Part shown: positions 8,567-20,594 of the stretch, piece by piece
Numbering within the stretch: the first letter of the stretch is position 1
How the letters are laid out: each line of letters starts with the position of its first letter
Assembly: GCF_031458115.1 (NCBI RefSeq)
Contig: NZ_JAVDXV010000001.1
Span: 124,001 to 188,000 of the forward strand
Reading direction: 5' to 3'
DNA length: 64,000 nucleotides
Origin: Pelomonas asaccharophilus_A
Lineage (GTDB): Bacteria; Pseudomonadota; Gammaproteobacteria; Burkholderiales; Burkholderiaceae_C
The notes under the pieces: generated by a model
What the model saw: only the letters and a program-made list of their open reading frames with translations
Databases searched by the model: none
What the model was told of the DNA's origin: nothing
Made by a program: the position numbers and the translations under genes

Positions 8567-9817
8567 TCACCAGATTCCGGTTTCTGAACTTACGGCGACT
8601 TCGCAGTCGGGAAAAATTTCGAGCTTGGTCAGCTTCACGCGCACGCCGACGACGCCGGTCAGGCTCATCAGGCGGTTGCTGAGCTTGCCCACCAGCGCCT
8701 CGACGAGGTCGGTGTGCTCGGTGGTGCACTCGTCGATGATGGCGGCGCGGATGCGGCGGTAGTCCAGCACGCGGCCGATGTCGGCGTCGCGCGCGACGAT
8801 GGGCAGCGCGCCGAGGTTGACCTCGGCGTCCACCTGGATGGGCTGCGGGCCGGTGCGCTCGAAGTCCAGGATGCCCAGGTTGGCCTTGAAGCGCAGGCCT
8901 TGCAGGTGGATGACCTGGCGGTTGTTGAAGCGCTGCGGCGCGGCGGAGGCGGCTTCGGGGCGCAGCGCCTGCTCGATGAGCTTGGCGGCCTGCACGCCGT
9001 CGGCCAGCGCCGTCTGCACGCACGGGTGCCAGCGTGCGCTGGCGTCGCCGGCGACGAAGGCGTGCGGGCGGTCGTGCTCGCTGAGCAGTCGGAAGGCGGA
9101 GGGCTCGGGCTCGAAGCCCAGCAGCGCGGCAACGACGTCGAAGCGCTCGTCGCCGACGGTCACGCCCGTGTCGTCGGGCCGCAGCCCGTCGGGCAGCGGC
9201 GTGGCAAGGCGCAGCTGGATGCGCGGATGGGCCTCGACGCGGTTGATGAGGTGGACCTGCGCGCGCCAGCTGCCGCGCGCCCACAGCGTCACGTCAAAGC
9301 CGCGATCGGCCAGGAACAGCGCGTTCTCGGCCGCGTTGTCGCCGGCGCCGAGCAGCAGTGCACGGCCGGGCGTCAGCGTGTCGCGGCGCGTGGTCAGCGC
9401 GGTGGCGTCCAGCACGCGCGGGTGAGGCACGGCGAAATAGCGCGCCGGCCGCAGCAGCCGCAGACCGGTCGCGACCAGCAGCGCGCGGGCGTGCACATGT
9501 TCGCCGCTGGCCAGCTGCAGCGTCCAGGCGCCGGCCGCGTGGCGGGCCGCTTCGGCCGTGCTGCCCAGGCGCAACGTGATGCCGGGCATGGTTTCAACCT
9601 GCCGGGCATAGCTCAGTGCCAGGTCGGCCAGCGCCGAGGCGGGCTGGCCCAGCACCCAGTCCTGGCGGAAGTCCAGGCCGCGCAAAGCGGCGCACAGCTG
9701 CGGCTCGCGCTCGACCAGCAGCGTGCTCAACCCCAGCTGCGCGAGCCACGACGCGGCGCTGCAGCCCGCGGGGCCGCCGCCGAGGATGGCAACGTCGATG
9801 GAGGTGGAGTCGGGCAT
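8567..9817 (-). CDS. Fusion: FAD/NAD(P)-dependent oxidoreductase + dihydroneopterin aldolase (FolB)
   Basis: A continuous 416-residue frame with two domains. Residues 1-~285 are a thioredoxin-reductase-like flavoprotein: GGGPAG at 13-18, an internal second nucleotide site (LLLGAGDNAAENALFLADRG) and the FAD-terminal motif FVAGDASARWHPCVQTALADG. Residues ~296-416 are a whole FolB domain: IHLQGLRFKANLGILDFERTG, DYRRIRAAI, VEALVGKLSNRL and VRVKLTKLEIFPDCEVAVS. FolB cleaves dihydroneopterin in folate synthesis. The flavoprotein lacks an obvious redox CxxC pair, so its partner is unclear. ATG 9817 is preferred over a TTG 15 bases upstream. No stop or frameshift separates the domains, so it looks like one polypeptide. 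Confidence 0.85.
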   Translation of the reverse strand: MPDSTSIDVAILGGGPAGCSAASWLAQLGLSTLLVEREPQLCAALRGLDFRQDWVLGQPASALADLALSYARQVETMPGITLRLGSTAEAARHAAGAWTLQLASGEHVHARALLVATGLRLLRPARYFAVPHPRVLDATALTTRRDTLTPGRALLLGAGDNAAENALFLADRGFDVTLWARGSWRAQVHLINRVEAHPRIQLRLATPLPDGLRPDDTGVTVGDERFDVVAALLGFEPEPSAFRLLSEHDRPHAFVAGDASARWHPCVQTALADGVQAAKLIEQALRPEAASAAPQRFNNRQVIHLQGLRFKANLGILDFERTGPQPIQVDAEVNLGALPIVARDADIGRVLDYRRIRAAIIDECTTEHTDLVEALVGKLSNRLMSLTGVVGVRVKLTKLEIFPDCEVAVSSETGIW

Positions 9818-9856
9818 GGGGCAGCCGGGCAAAGCGCCGGATTATCCCAGCCGGAG

Positions 9857-10468
9857 CTATTTCCTGCGCATCCGCCGGTAGACCCGCCACCCCAGCAGCG
9901 CGGCAAGGATCACGCCGTAGACGGCGGGCTCGGCGAAATTGCTCTTGCCGGCGCGCATCCATATGAAGTGCATCAGGCCGATGACGGCGACCGCGTAGAC
10001 GGCCTTGTGCAGCGCCTGCCAGCGCTTGGCGCCCAGGGCCTTGATGGCGCGGTTGAAGCTGGTGGCCGCCAACGGCAGCATCAGCGCCCAGGCCAGGAAG
10101 CCCATCAGGATGAAGGGGCGCTTGGCGATGTCGGCGGCGATCTCGGCCAGGTCCAGCCCCTGGTCCAGCCAGCCATAGGCCAGCAGGTGTAGCGATGCGT
10201 AGAAGAAGCTGAACACGCCCAGCATGCGGCGAAAGCGAGCCAGCGCCGCGAGACCGGTCAGTTCGCGCAAGGGCGTGATGGCCAAGGTGAGCCACAGGCC
10301 GCGCAGCGTCCAGTCGCCCAGCCCGCGGATGATGGCCTCCGCCGGGTTCGCGCCCAGCTGGTTGGCGATGGCGCCATAGACCAACCAGCCCAGCGGCAGC
10401 AGGCACAGCAGGAACAGCAGGGGCTTGGCGACGGGGTGCAGCAGCGCGGCGGAGATCGCTCGCTTCAT
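9857..10468 (-). CDS. msrQ: Protein-methionine-sulfoxide reductase heme-binding subunit MsrQ
   Basis: A 203-residue six-helix inner-membrane b-type cytochrome (YedZ family). It passes quinone-derived electrons to MsrP to repair oxidised methionines in periplasmic proteins. Typical motifs are visible: ITPLRELTGLAALARFRRMLGVFSFFYASLHLLAY, with the ligand-type His, then RPFILMGFLAWALMLPLAATS and WQALHKAVYAVAVIGLMHFIW. Its start overlaps the msrP stop by one base, the standard msrPQ arrangement. Confidence 0.95.
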   Translation of the reverse strand: MKRAISAALLHPVAKPLLFLLCLLPLGWLVYGAIANQLGANPAEAIIRGLGDWTLRGLWLTLAITPLRELTGLAALARFRRMLGVFSFFYASLHLLAYGWLDQGLDLAEIAADIAKRPFILMGFLAWALMLPLAATSFNRAIKALGAKRWQALHKAVYAVAVIGLMHFIWMRAGKSNFAEPAVYGVILAALLGWRVYRRMRRK

Positions 10469-11436
10469 CAGTAGAACTTCTTGAGATCCATGCCCGCGTA
10501 GAGCTGCCCCACCTGCGGCTCATAGCCGTTGAACATCAGCGTGGGCCGCTTCTTCGCGAACAGGCCGTCCTCGCCGATGCGGCGCTCGGTTGCCTGGCTC
10601 CAGCGCGGATGGGGCACGTTGGGGTTCACGTTGGAATAGAAGCCGTACTCCTGCGGAGCGCTCTGCTCCCAGCTGCTGCGTGGCTGCTTCTCGACGAAGC
10701 GGATCTTGACGATGCTCTTGGCCGACTTGAAGCCGTACTTCCACGGCAGCACGATGCGCACCGGCGCGCCGTTCTGGTTGGGCAGCACCTCGCCGTACAT
10801 GCCGAAGGTCAGCAGCGCCAGCGGGTGCATGGCCTCGTCCATGCGCAGCGCCTCGACATAGGGCCAGTCCAGCACCGGCGAGCGCAGGCCGGGCATCTGC
10901 GCGCGGTCGGCCAGCGTCGTGAACTCGACGAACCTGCCCTTGCCCGTGGGCTCGGCGCGCTTGATCAGCTCGGACAGCGAGTAGCCCACCCACGGGATCA
11001 CCATGCTCCAGCCCTCCACGCAGCGCAGCCGGTAGATGCGCTCCTCCATGGCGCTGAGCTTGAGCAGCGCGTCGAGGTCGTAGCGGCCGGGCTTGGCGCA
11101 CTCGCCTTCGACGGATACGGTCCACGGCCGCGGCTTCAGCGTGTGGGCGCGCTCGGCGGGGTCGGACTTGTCGGTGCCGAATTCGTAGAAGTTGTTGTAC
11201 GAGGTGGCGTCGGCGTAGCTGGTGGGCTTGTCCAACACCATCGCGCCGGCCACGGCCGAGCGGGTGCCGGGTAGCTTGGCCAGCTTGCCGCCACCGGGGG
11301 CGGACTGCGCCAGCGCCAGCGGCGAGGTCGCGGCGGCGCCCAGGCCGGCGATCAGCGTGCGGCGGTTCAGGTAGGCCGAGCGGGGCGTGATCTCGCTGGG
11401 CAGGGGCTCGTGGGCGAAGGGCGTACGGATCAGCAT
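10468..11436 (-). CDS. msrP: Protein-methionine-sulfoxide reductase catalytic subunit MsrP
   Basis: A 322-residue periplasmic molybdenum-cofactor enzyme (YedY family) that reduces methionine sulfoxide in envelope proteins. A twin-arginine signal is present (LNRRTLIAGLGAAATSPLALAQ), so it is exported folded. The molybdenum-ligand Cys is in RLRCVEGWSMVIPWVGY. The C-terminal domain carries VLPWKYGFKSAKSIVKI. It heads the msrP-msrQ pair. The ATG at 11436 is chosen because it gives the family N-terminus MLIRTPFAHEPLPSEITP. Confidence 0.95.
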   Translation of the reverse strand: MLIRTPFAHEPLPSEITPRSAYLNRRTLIAGLGAAATSPLALAQSAPGGGKLAKLPGTRSAVAGAMVLDKPTSYADATSYNNFYEFGTDKSDPAERAHTLKPRPWTVSVEGECAKPGRYDLDALLKLSAMEERIYRLRCVEGWSMVIPWVGYSLSELIKRAEPTGKGRFVEFTTLADRAQMPGLRSPVLDWPYVEALRMDEAMHPLALLTFGMYGEVLPNQNGAPVRIVLPWKYGFKSAKSIVKIRFVEKQPRSSWEQSAPQEYGFYSNVNPNVPHPRWSQATERRIGEDGLFAKKRPTLMFNGYEPQVGQLYAGMDLKKFY

Positions 11437-11516
11437 GGGTGTTCTCGGCAGCGGATGGTGTTGCGTCGCGGCAGACGGGGCGCAACTTACACCGCCCCGG
11501 GATTTCGGGTGCGGCG

Positions 11517-14851
<3,335 letters not shown>

Positions 14852-14855
<4 letters not shown>

Positions 14856-16144
14856 GCGAACACCCCATGCAGGAACCAGCCCGAGGCCGGCGTGCTGGAT
14901 GACGGCCGCTGGTGATAGACCCACAGCAGCCCGCGAGCGGCGCTGCGGTAGACGTAGTAGTCACGCGCTTGCAGGCCGCTGGCGCCTTGCCACCAGCCGG
15001 CCTCGATGCGGTGCGGGCCACTGATGCGCGTCAGCGGCCCGGCATAGGTGGGATGCTCCTGCGCATCGCTGCGCAGCGGCTGGGGCGGCTCGACCAGCCA
15101 GGTGGGCTGGGGGCCGGGCGGGCGGCGCACGAGCGCAGTGGGTGCGGCCGGCCAGGGCTGCCAGCGTTGCATCTCGGCGAGGCGGTGGTCCTCGCGCAAC
15201 TGGCCTTCGCGCACCTGCCCGGCGCCCAGGCGCACGGACAGCCGCTCCAGCAGCGCGTTCGTCGTTGTGTGCTCCTGCGCCTCGTGGGCGCCCGGCAGCA
15301 GGCCGGCGCTCAGTTCCTGCAGCGGCAGCAGGTGCTCCGCGGTCAGCGTGATCTCGCCGGCCGGCGCGGCCAGCGTGGTGCGGGCCAGGTGCTCGGCCAG
15401 CAGCCGCGTCAGGCGGCGCAGGTCGCGTGTCGTGTCTGCCGTGGCGATGTCGATCTCGCCGCTGCCGGTCACGTCGCGTGGGCGCATGGCGTCGTACTGC
15501 CAGGCCAGGCGCAGCGCGCGCACGCCGGCGTGCCGCGCGGCGAGAAAGGCGCAGAGCTGGCGCAGCAGCACTTCGGCGTGATGCAGCAGCACGGGCGCGT
15601 GTTCGACGCGGTAGGGCAGCTCCAGCCGCGCGTCGAAGCGGTCGGGCAGCGTCAGCCAGTCGTGCACCTCGGGCAGGTCGCCGTAGGCTTGGTCCAGCGC
15701 GGTCAGCAGCGCCGGGCCGAAGCGTTTGGCCAGCGCAGGGCGGGGCAGTCGGCGCAGTTCGCCCAACCGGGTGCAGCCCAGGCGGGACAGCATCGCGTGG
15801 TGGGCCTGGGCGGCCGTGAGCGCGGGCAGTGGCAGCGCGTCCAGTCGTTCGCTCAAGGGGCCACGGGATGGGCGCTGCGGGCTGCGCAGCAGCGCCAGCG
15901 CGGCCAGCGCGGTCGGCGCCCAGGCGGTGGCGCTCAGCGCCAACCCGGCCTCGGCCGCCCGGGCCTGCAGCCGCTCGCGCAGCGCTCGCGCGCCCCGGAA
16001 CAGCCGCAGGCTGCCCGACACCTCCGCGACGACCGCCTCTTCCAGCCGCGCCACGCGCGGCGTGAAGCTCAGCGTCAGCCAGGCCAGGGCGTCGGTGTCG
16101 CCGGCCGGTGCATCAGGCGTGCAGCACAGGGCGAGCCAGCGCAT
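14852..16144 (-). CDS. imuB: DNA polymerase Y family protein ImuB
   Basis: A 430-residue, catalytically dead Y-family polymerase homologue that serves as a scaffold between the beta clamp, ImuA and DnaE2. Typical features include LEEAVVAEVSGSLRLFRGARAL, a little-finger-like central region and the C-terminal block ISGPHRIEAGWW followed by RDYYVYRSAARGLLWVYHQ. The acidic residues of active Y-polymerases are not evident, as expected for ImuB. It overlaps imuA by 32 bases and dnaE2 by four. Confidence 0.93.
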
Positions 16145-16958
16145 CGTGGCGCTCCGTGGGAAGCGGGGCCGGCTCGAGAGCCGGCGCCGGAATGGGCGAT
16201 GGCAGGGGCAGGCGCTTGGCGGCCGTCAGCAGCGGCTCCACCGCGCCCGGCACGGCCGGCAGCGCCAGCCAGCCCTCGTGCGCGGGCCCGCGGCGCTTGA
16301 GCAGGCGCACGTTCAAAGTCCAGCCCTCGCCCGGCTGCACCACCAGGCGCAGCGGCGCGGCCGAGGACTGCTGGCCTGCGCGTTCCGGCCGCACGAGGAA
16401 GGCGGGCGCATCCGAGCCCAGCGCGCAGACCTGCAGCCGGCGGATCTGCTCCGGCCGCGCCTCGGGCAGCCAGGCCAGCACGGCCACGCGGGACTTGATG
16501 GCCTGCTCGGCCGCCCACGGCGTCTGGGCCGGCGTGGCGGGCGAGACCCAGATCAGCGCCGACGGCGGCAGGCCCAGGGTCTGCAGCCCCGGCAGGTGAG
16601 GCGTGTGCGGTGGGTTGATGAGCAGCAATGGGCGCAGGGGCGATGCCGCCATGCGAGTGCGGCGGCTGGGCGTAGCGGCCGGCAACGCCTGGCCCGCCCA
16701 CCAGTCGCGCAGCGCCGGCGCCAGCAGCCGCCACTCCAGCACGCCGAACTGTGGGGTCAGCAGCTCGGTGACTGCTCGCAGCGGCCAGCCGCCGCCGGGG
16801 AGTTCGGCGTCCAGCGCCGTGAAGCCGCTGGGCAGCGTGGGGTCGACCGTCGCGCCCAGGCTGCTGCCGCGCCACAGCCGGCCTTGCAGGCGCACATCGT
16901 CCAGCGGCGACACCGGGCGCGGCGGGGCATCGGAAACGGGAAAGGGAGCGGGCTGCAT
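16113..16958 (-). CDS. imuA: Translesion synthesis-associated protein ImuA (SulA/RecA-like)
   Basis: A 281-residue RecA/SulA-related protein that starts the SOS mutagenesis cassette. The diagnostic LPSGFTALDAELPGGGWPLRAVTELL block sits near residues 40-65. LLLINPPHTPHLPGL and LIWVSPATPAQTPWAAEQAIKS follow. Its role in the mutasome is accessory. The ATG at 16958 (MQPAPFPVS) is chosen over upstream in-frame codons because those would run through the LexA box at 17011-17030, where control should act. Confidence 0.9.
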   Translation of the reverse strand: MQPAPFPVSDAPPRPVSPLDDVRLQGRLWRGSSLGATVDPTLPSGFTALDAELPGGGWPLRAVTELLTPQFGVLEWRLLAPALRDWWAGQALPAATPSRRTRMAASPLRPLLLINPPHTPHLPGLQTLGLPPSALIWVSPATPAQTPWAAEQAIKSRVAVLAWLPEARPEQIRRLQVCALGSDAPAFLVRPERAGQQSSAAPLRLVVQPGEGWTLNVRLLKRRGPAHEGWLALPAVPGAVEPLLTAAKRLPLPSPIPAPALEPAPLPTERHDALARPVLHA

Positions 16959-17010
16959 GGCCGAGGCGGGGACGGCAGAGGAAGGAAACGGAGCTTGGAT
17001 CAGATCACAA

Positions 17011-17030
17011 TACTGTATGTATATCCAGTA
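17011..17030. promoter_or_regulatory. LexA (SOS) box controlling imuA-imuB-dnaE2
   Basis: TACTGTATGTATATCCAGTA closely matches the LexA consensus TACTGT(AT)4ACAGTA; both CTG/CAG half-sites are intact at the correct spacing. It lies 53 bases before imuA, and also 67 bases before the divergent YciI-like gene, which might share the control. Confidence 0.92.
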
Positions 17031-17096
17031 TTTTCTGCCAATCGACGCCGGCTTGCCGCTAGCATCCGGCGCGTTCCCACCCCTCTGGAGCCTGCC

Positions 17097-17480
17097 ATGC
17101 CGCTGAATGACTATCTGGTGCTGTCCCGCGGCCAGTGGGACGAGGACGCCAGCCCGCAGGCGGTGCAGCAGGCCATCGATGCCTTCTACGTCTGGTACGA
17201 GCAAGGTCTGGCGCAGGGGCGGCTCAAGCCCGGCAGCCGGCTGGAGCCCGGCGCCCGCGTCGTGGCCCGGGGGCTGATCACCGATGGTCCCTTCGCCGAG
17301 ACCAAGGAATGGGTGGGTGGCTACTGGTTCATCGTTGCCGAGACGCTGGAGCAGGCTGCCGCGATCGCTGCGGAAAACCCGTGCCTGCAGTACGGCCTGA
17401 CCCTGGAGATCCGTCCGCTGGACGCCTCACGGGCCGACGTGGCCGTGGCGACCAACGAGACGCCCGGCGCCTGGCGTTAG
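17097..17480 (+). CDS. YciI-family (YCII/DGPF-domain) protein
   Basis: A 127-residue small protein of the YciI-related alpha-beta barrel family. It contains the signature DGPFAETKEWVGGYWFIVAE and the ending GLTLEIRPLD. Related proteins often accompany ECF sigma factors, but none is nearby. The biochemical role is unknown. The gene diverges from imuA across the LexA box, and its stop overlaps the convergent SrkA-like gene by four bases. Confidence 0.82.
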   Translation: MPLNDYLVLSRGQWDEDASPQAVQQAIDAFYVWYEQGLAQGRLKPGSRLEPGARVVARGLITDGPFAETKEWVGGYWFIVAETLEQAAAIAAENPCLQYGLTLEIRPLDASRADVAVATNETPGAWR

Positions 17481-18523
17481 GAAAAACCGTCGCCGTCGAA
17501 ATCCACGACGTCCTCGTCGCGGGTCAGCGTCGGCGCCGCATCCCGCGGCTTCATGGCCTCCAGCTGCTCGCGCAGCTTGGCGACCTGATCCAGCCAGTAG
17601 TTGGGCGTACCGAACCACGGGAACGCGACCGGGAAGGCCGGGTCGCCCCAGCGTCGCGCCAGCCAGGCGCTGTGGTGGATCATGCGCAGCGTGCGCAGCG
17701 GCTCGATGAGGCGCAGCTCGCGGTCGTCGAACTCGGCGACCTGCTCGTAGCCATCCAGCACGGCGTTCAGCAGCTGGCGGGCCGCGTCGGGCTCGCCGGG
17801 CAGCAGCATCCACAGGTCCTGCACGACCGGGCCCATGACGGCGTCGTCCAGGTCCACGAAATGCGGGCCGCGGTCCGGCGTCCACAGGATGTTGCCGGGG
17901 TGGCAGTCACCGTGCAGGCGCGTCAGCTGCAGGTCGGGCAGGCTGTCGAAGGCGGCCTGGATGGCGGCGATGCAGCGCTGCGCGGCGTCGTCCCAGGTGG
18001 GCGCGATCTCGGGCGGGATGGCTTCGTTGGCCATCAGCCAGTCGCGCGCGGTCTGGGCCGGCGCGGCGCTGGCCCAGGACAGGCGCTCGGCGAACGGCTT
18101 TTGCCGGCCCACGCCATGCAGGCGGGCCAGCAGCCGGCCTATCCAGCGCAGCACCTCGGGGTCTTCCAACTCGGGCCCGCGGCCGCCCTGGCGCGGCGTG
18201 ACGGCCAGGCGTTGGCCTTGGTAGTGAAACAGCGTGGAGCCGCCCTCGAGCGTCCAGGGCGCGGCCACCGGCACCTCGGCGGTGGCCAGCTCGGCCGCGA
18301 AGGCGTGTTCCTCCAGGATCTGCGCATCGCTCCAGCGCGCCGGGCGGTAGAACTTGGCCACCGCCGCGCCACCGTCCTCCAGATGCAGCATCAGCACGCG
18401 GTTCTCGAAGGAGTTGAGCTGCAGCAGCCGGCCGTCGGCGCGTAGGCCCGTGGCATCGAGGGCGTCGAGCATGAACTCCGGCGTCAGGTCGCCGAAGCTG
18501 AGGTCAGGGATCGCGTGGTGCAT
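17477..18523 (-). CDS. srkA: Stress response serine/threonine kinase A-like protein
   Basis: A 348-residue protein of the YihE/RdoA (SrkA) family with an aminoglycoside-phosphotransferase-like kinase fold. The lysine-containing strand is AVAKFYRPARWSDAQILEEH. The catalytic loop is RLHGDCHPGNILW, and the metal-binding Asp lies in FVDLDDAVMGPVVQDLWML. SrkA in E. coli counters stress-linked cell death, and homologues are about 330 residues. It stands alone between a convergent YciI-like gene and the DUF2726 gene. Confidence 0.9.
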   Translation of the reverse strand: MHHAIPDLSFGDLTPEFMLDALDATGLRADGRLLQLNSFENRVLMLHLEDGGAAVAKFYRPARWSDAQILEEHAFAAELATAEVPVAAPWTLEGGSTLFHYQGQRLAVTPRQGGRGPELEDPEVLRWIGRLLARLHGVGRQKPFAERLSWASAAPAQTARDWLMANEAIPPEIAPTWDDAAQRCIAAIQAAFDSLPDLQLTRLHGDCHPGNILWTPDRGPHFVDLDDAVMGPVVQDLWMLLPGEPDAARQLLNAVLDGYEQVAEFDDRELRLIEPLRTLRMIHHSAWLARRWGDPAFPVAFPWFGTPNYWLDQVAKLREQLEAMKPRDAAPTLTRDEDVVDFDGDGFS

Positions 18524-18559
18524 CCGGCGAGTGTCGCCGGGATGAAGAAAGAAGAACCG

Positions 18560-19444
18560 TCACCGGCGGCGCGGCCGGTCGGTGGCGTAGCGCGGCGCGT
18601 CGACGACCACGCCCACGATGTCGTCCATCATGGCCTCGTCGTCGGCGTCGTCCAGCACCGGCAGATGGCGCGGGTTGTAGCGGGCGGCGTCCAGATCGCG
18701 CGGTGGGGCGCGGCGCTGCTGTTGCGCGGCGTTGCCCAGCACAGGGCGGCGAGCGGGGTGCGGCTCGGCATAGCCGTCATGCCCGCCGCTGAAGGCGTTG
18801 GCGTCCTGCCAGAGTGGCAGCGGCTGCGAGAACTGGCCCCAGTCGCTGCTGAATTCGTCCTCGCCGCCGACGCCCAGGCTGCTGGCCATGCCGGTGCGGC
18901 GGCGCGGCAGCTGGGCCGTGGCTGCCGGTGCCGGCAGCGGGCCGCGCGTGTTGCTGCCCTGGGGGACCAGCAGCTGCAACTCGGCGATGCTGGGCAACTG
19001 GTCGGGCGCGCAGCGCAGGTAGCGCACCCGGCATGCCGACAGCACCGCATGCTTGATCTGCAGCGCACGCGCCGTCACGCCGCGCTCGCCGTCCAGGTCG
19101 ATGGCGGCCAGCACGCGGCCGTTGGGGCTGCAGACGGCGAACGTCACGTGAGAGGCGCCCAGCAGGTCGAACCAGTAGCGCACTTCCTTGGCTTCGGTGG
19201 GCTGGCAGAAACGCACCAGCGGCAGCTTGGACAGCACGACGTGGTGCGGCAGCGCCTCGCGCAGCAGCCGGAACACGCGGCGCTCGTCGGTGGTGAACAC
19301 CGGCCTGGCAGTTAGCGACCACTCCGCCGGCAGGCCCTTGTTGGCATAGGCCGGGCGCCTTAACGCCCACACCAAGCTGATGGCCAGCCCGAGCACGCAG
19401 GCGGCCAGTGCAGCTATCCAGTAGGTGGCGTAAGGCAGATCCAT
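18560..19444 (-). CDS. DUF2726 domain-containing membrane-anchored protein
   Basis: A 294-residue protein. One N-terminal transmembrane helix (YWIAALAACVLGLAISLVW) is followed by a DUF2726 domain (residues ~35-150): VFTTDERRVFRLLREALPHH, then LPLVRFCQP and CSPNGRVLAAIDLDG. DUF2726 is related to nuclease/topoisomerase-associated folds, but its function is unknown. The C-terminal ~130 residues are low-complexity, rich in Pro, Arg, Gln and Asp. An in-frame ATG at 19462 would add six residues. It follows a stretch with no clear ribosome site. Confidence 0.72.
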   Translation of the reverse strand: MDLPYATYWIAALAACVLGLAISLVWALRRPAYANKGLPAEWSLTARPVFTTDERRVFRLLREALPHHVVLSKLPLVRFCQPTEAKEVRYWFDLLGASHVTFAVCSPNGRVLAAIDLDGERGVTARALQIKHAVLSACRVRYLRCAPDQLPSIAELQLLVPQGSNTRGPLPAPAATAQLPRRRTGMASSLGVGGEDEFSSDWGQFSQPLPLWQDANAFSGGHDGYAEPHPARRPVLGNAAQQQRRAPPRDLDAARYNPRHLPVLDDADDEAMMDDIVGVVVDAPRYATDRPRRR

Positions 19445-19587
19445 CGCGGATTCAGGCGGCATCGCCGACCCAAAGCGGCGTGTGGAGGGCAATGTAGCGT
19501 AATCAGGTTACAAGGCATCACTCGCTATTCCCGATTCCCCCGGGGTGAGGGGGCTGGAATCTGTTACGGGTGCCTGGACGCCGGACG

Positions 19588-20391
19588 TTATTCCTTGGCG
19601 GCACGCCCCGACGTATCGAAATGCGACTTGACCTCAGCGACGCTGTCGACAAAGTCGCTCAGCGCCCGCGCTTGGCGCTTGAACTGGAAGTCCAGTTCGC
19701 CCAGGTGGCGGTCCAGCGCCTGCTCGACCTGGGAGCCGACCGTGTCCGGCGGCAGGCGCAGCCAGGCCTCGGACTCGCTGCCGTCCCGCTCGACCGTGGC
19801 GCCAGCCGCCGTGGCGATGCGCAGCATGGGGCGGTTCTCGCTGAGCGCGTGGATGAACATCGTGTCGATGCCGCGGTTGCGGGCGTGCAGCGCGGCGGTG
19901 TCGAACAGGCGCCGCCCCAGACCACGCCCGCGGGCCTGGGCCAGCACCGACACGCCGAACTCCGCCATCGTGCGACCCGACCCGCCCGGCAAGGGCTGTC
20001 CGTATGCCAGATGAGCCAGCGCCACCAACTGCAACCGGCGGTTGAAGATGCCCAGCACCTCGTCGCGGTTGAAGTCGATCCCTTGCGCGTAGTGGCGGAT
20101 CTGTTCGTCGGACGCGCCATAGCCGAAGCGCAGATAGCGGTCCTGCGGCGTCAGTGACAGCAGGTGGTCCACGATGCGGCGCCGGTGCCGGCGTGCCAGC
20201 GAGCGTATCGGCACCCAGGTGGCCAGTCTCTCCAGGGCCGCGCGGGCGGCGGCCAGGCGCCCCGGTTCATCCGAAGCTGGCGGGGCGGGCGGTTCGGGCG
20301 GCTGTGGGTCGGGCCCGAAAGCGGCCAATTCCTGACCCCAGTCCGTCGTGGGTTCGGCGGATTTGGCGGTGGCTCGCGGTTTCCGGGGCAT
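19588..20391 (-). CDS. GNAT family N-acetyltransferase
   Basis: A 267-residue protein. The N-terminal ~70 residues are a Pro/Ala-rich tail. The GNAT core follows: LTPQDRYLRFGYGASDEQIRHY, a LVALAHLAYG strand, and the acetyl-CoA-binding motif ARGRGLGRRLFDTAALHARNRG. FIHALSENRPMLRIATAAGATVERDG is typical of bacterial protein or small-molecule acetyltransferases. The substrate is not evident. The gene diverges from the ribosomal rplM-rpsI operon. Confidence 0.85.
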   Translation of the reverse strand: MPRKPRATAKSAEPTTDWGQELAAFGPDPQPPEPPAPPASDEPGRLAAARAALERLATWVPIRSLARRHRRRIVDHLLSLTPQDRYLRFGYGASDEQIRHYAQGIDFNRDEVLGIFNRRLQLVALAHLAYGQPLPGGSGRTMAEFGVSVLAQARGRGLGRRLFDTAALHARNRGIDTMFIHALSENRPMLRIATAAGATVERDGSESEAWLRLPPDTVGSQVEQALDRHLGELDFQFKRQARALSDFVDSVAEVKSHFDTSGRAAKE

Positions 20392-20428
20392 GGTGTGAGG
20401 CGGTTGTGGCAAGGTTAACGCCTTCAGC

Positions 20429-20459
20429 CCTTCCAGGCCACGGGTCAGGCTGCTACACT
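20429..20459 (+). promoter_or_regulatory. Candidate rplM promoter
   Basis: TACACT (20454-20459) is a fair sigma-70 -10 element. A weak -35 (TTCCAG, 20431-20436) lies 17 bases upstream. This would give a leader of about 130 bases before rplM. Confidence 0.4.
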
Positions 20460-20479
20460 CGCGGGCTTTTCCGTCAAAG

Positions 20480-20594
20480 GCTGCGGGAAAGAACCGTCCG
20501 AGAGGCTGTGCAACAGACACAGCACCGAGGCCGGCCAAAGTTCAGCCATCCATTGCCGGCTCTTTTTTCAGGGCCGGCCAATCGAAAGTAACTC
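20480..20594 (+). promoter_or_regulatory. Structured rplM leader with alternative hairpins
   Basis: The leader contains GGCCGGCC at 20529-20536, GCCGGC at 20555-20560, six T at 20563-20568 and GGCCGGCC again at 20572-20579. The first and second segments can form a hairpin followed by the T-run, like a terminator. The second and third can form a competing hairpin. This resembles an attenuator or a ribosomal-protein autoregulatory leader. Confidence 0.4.
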
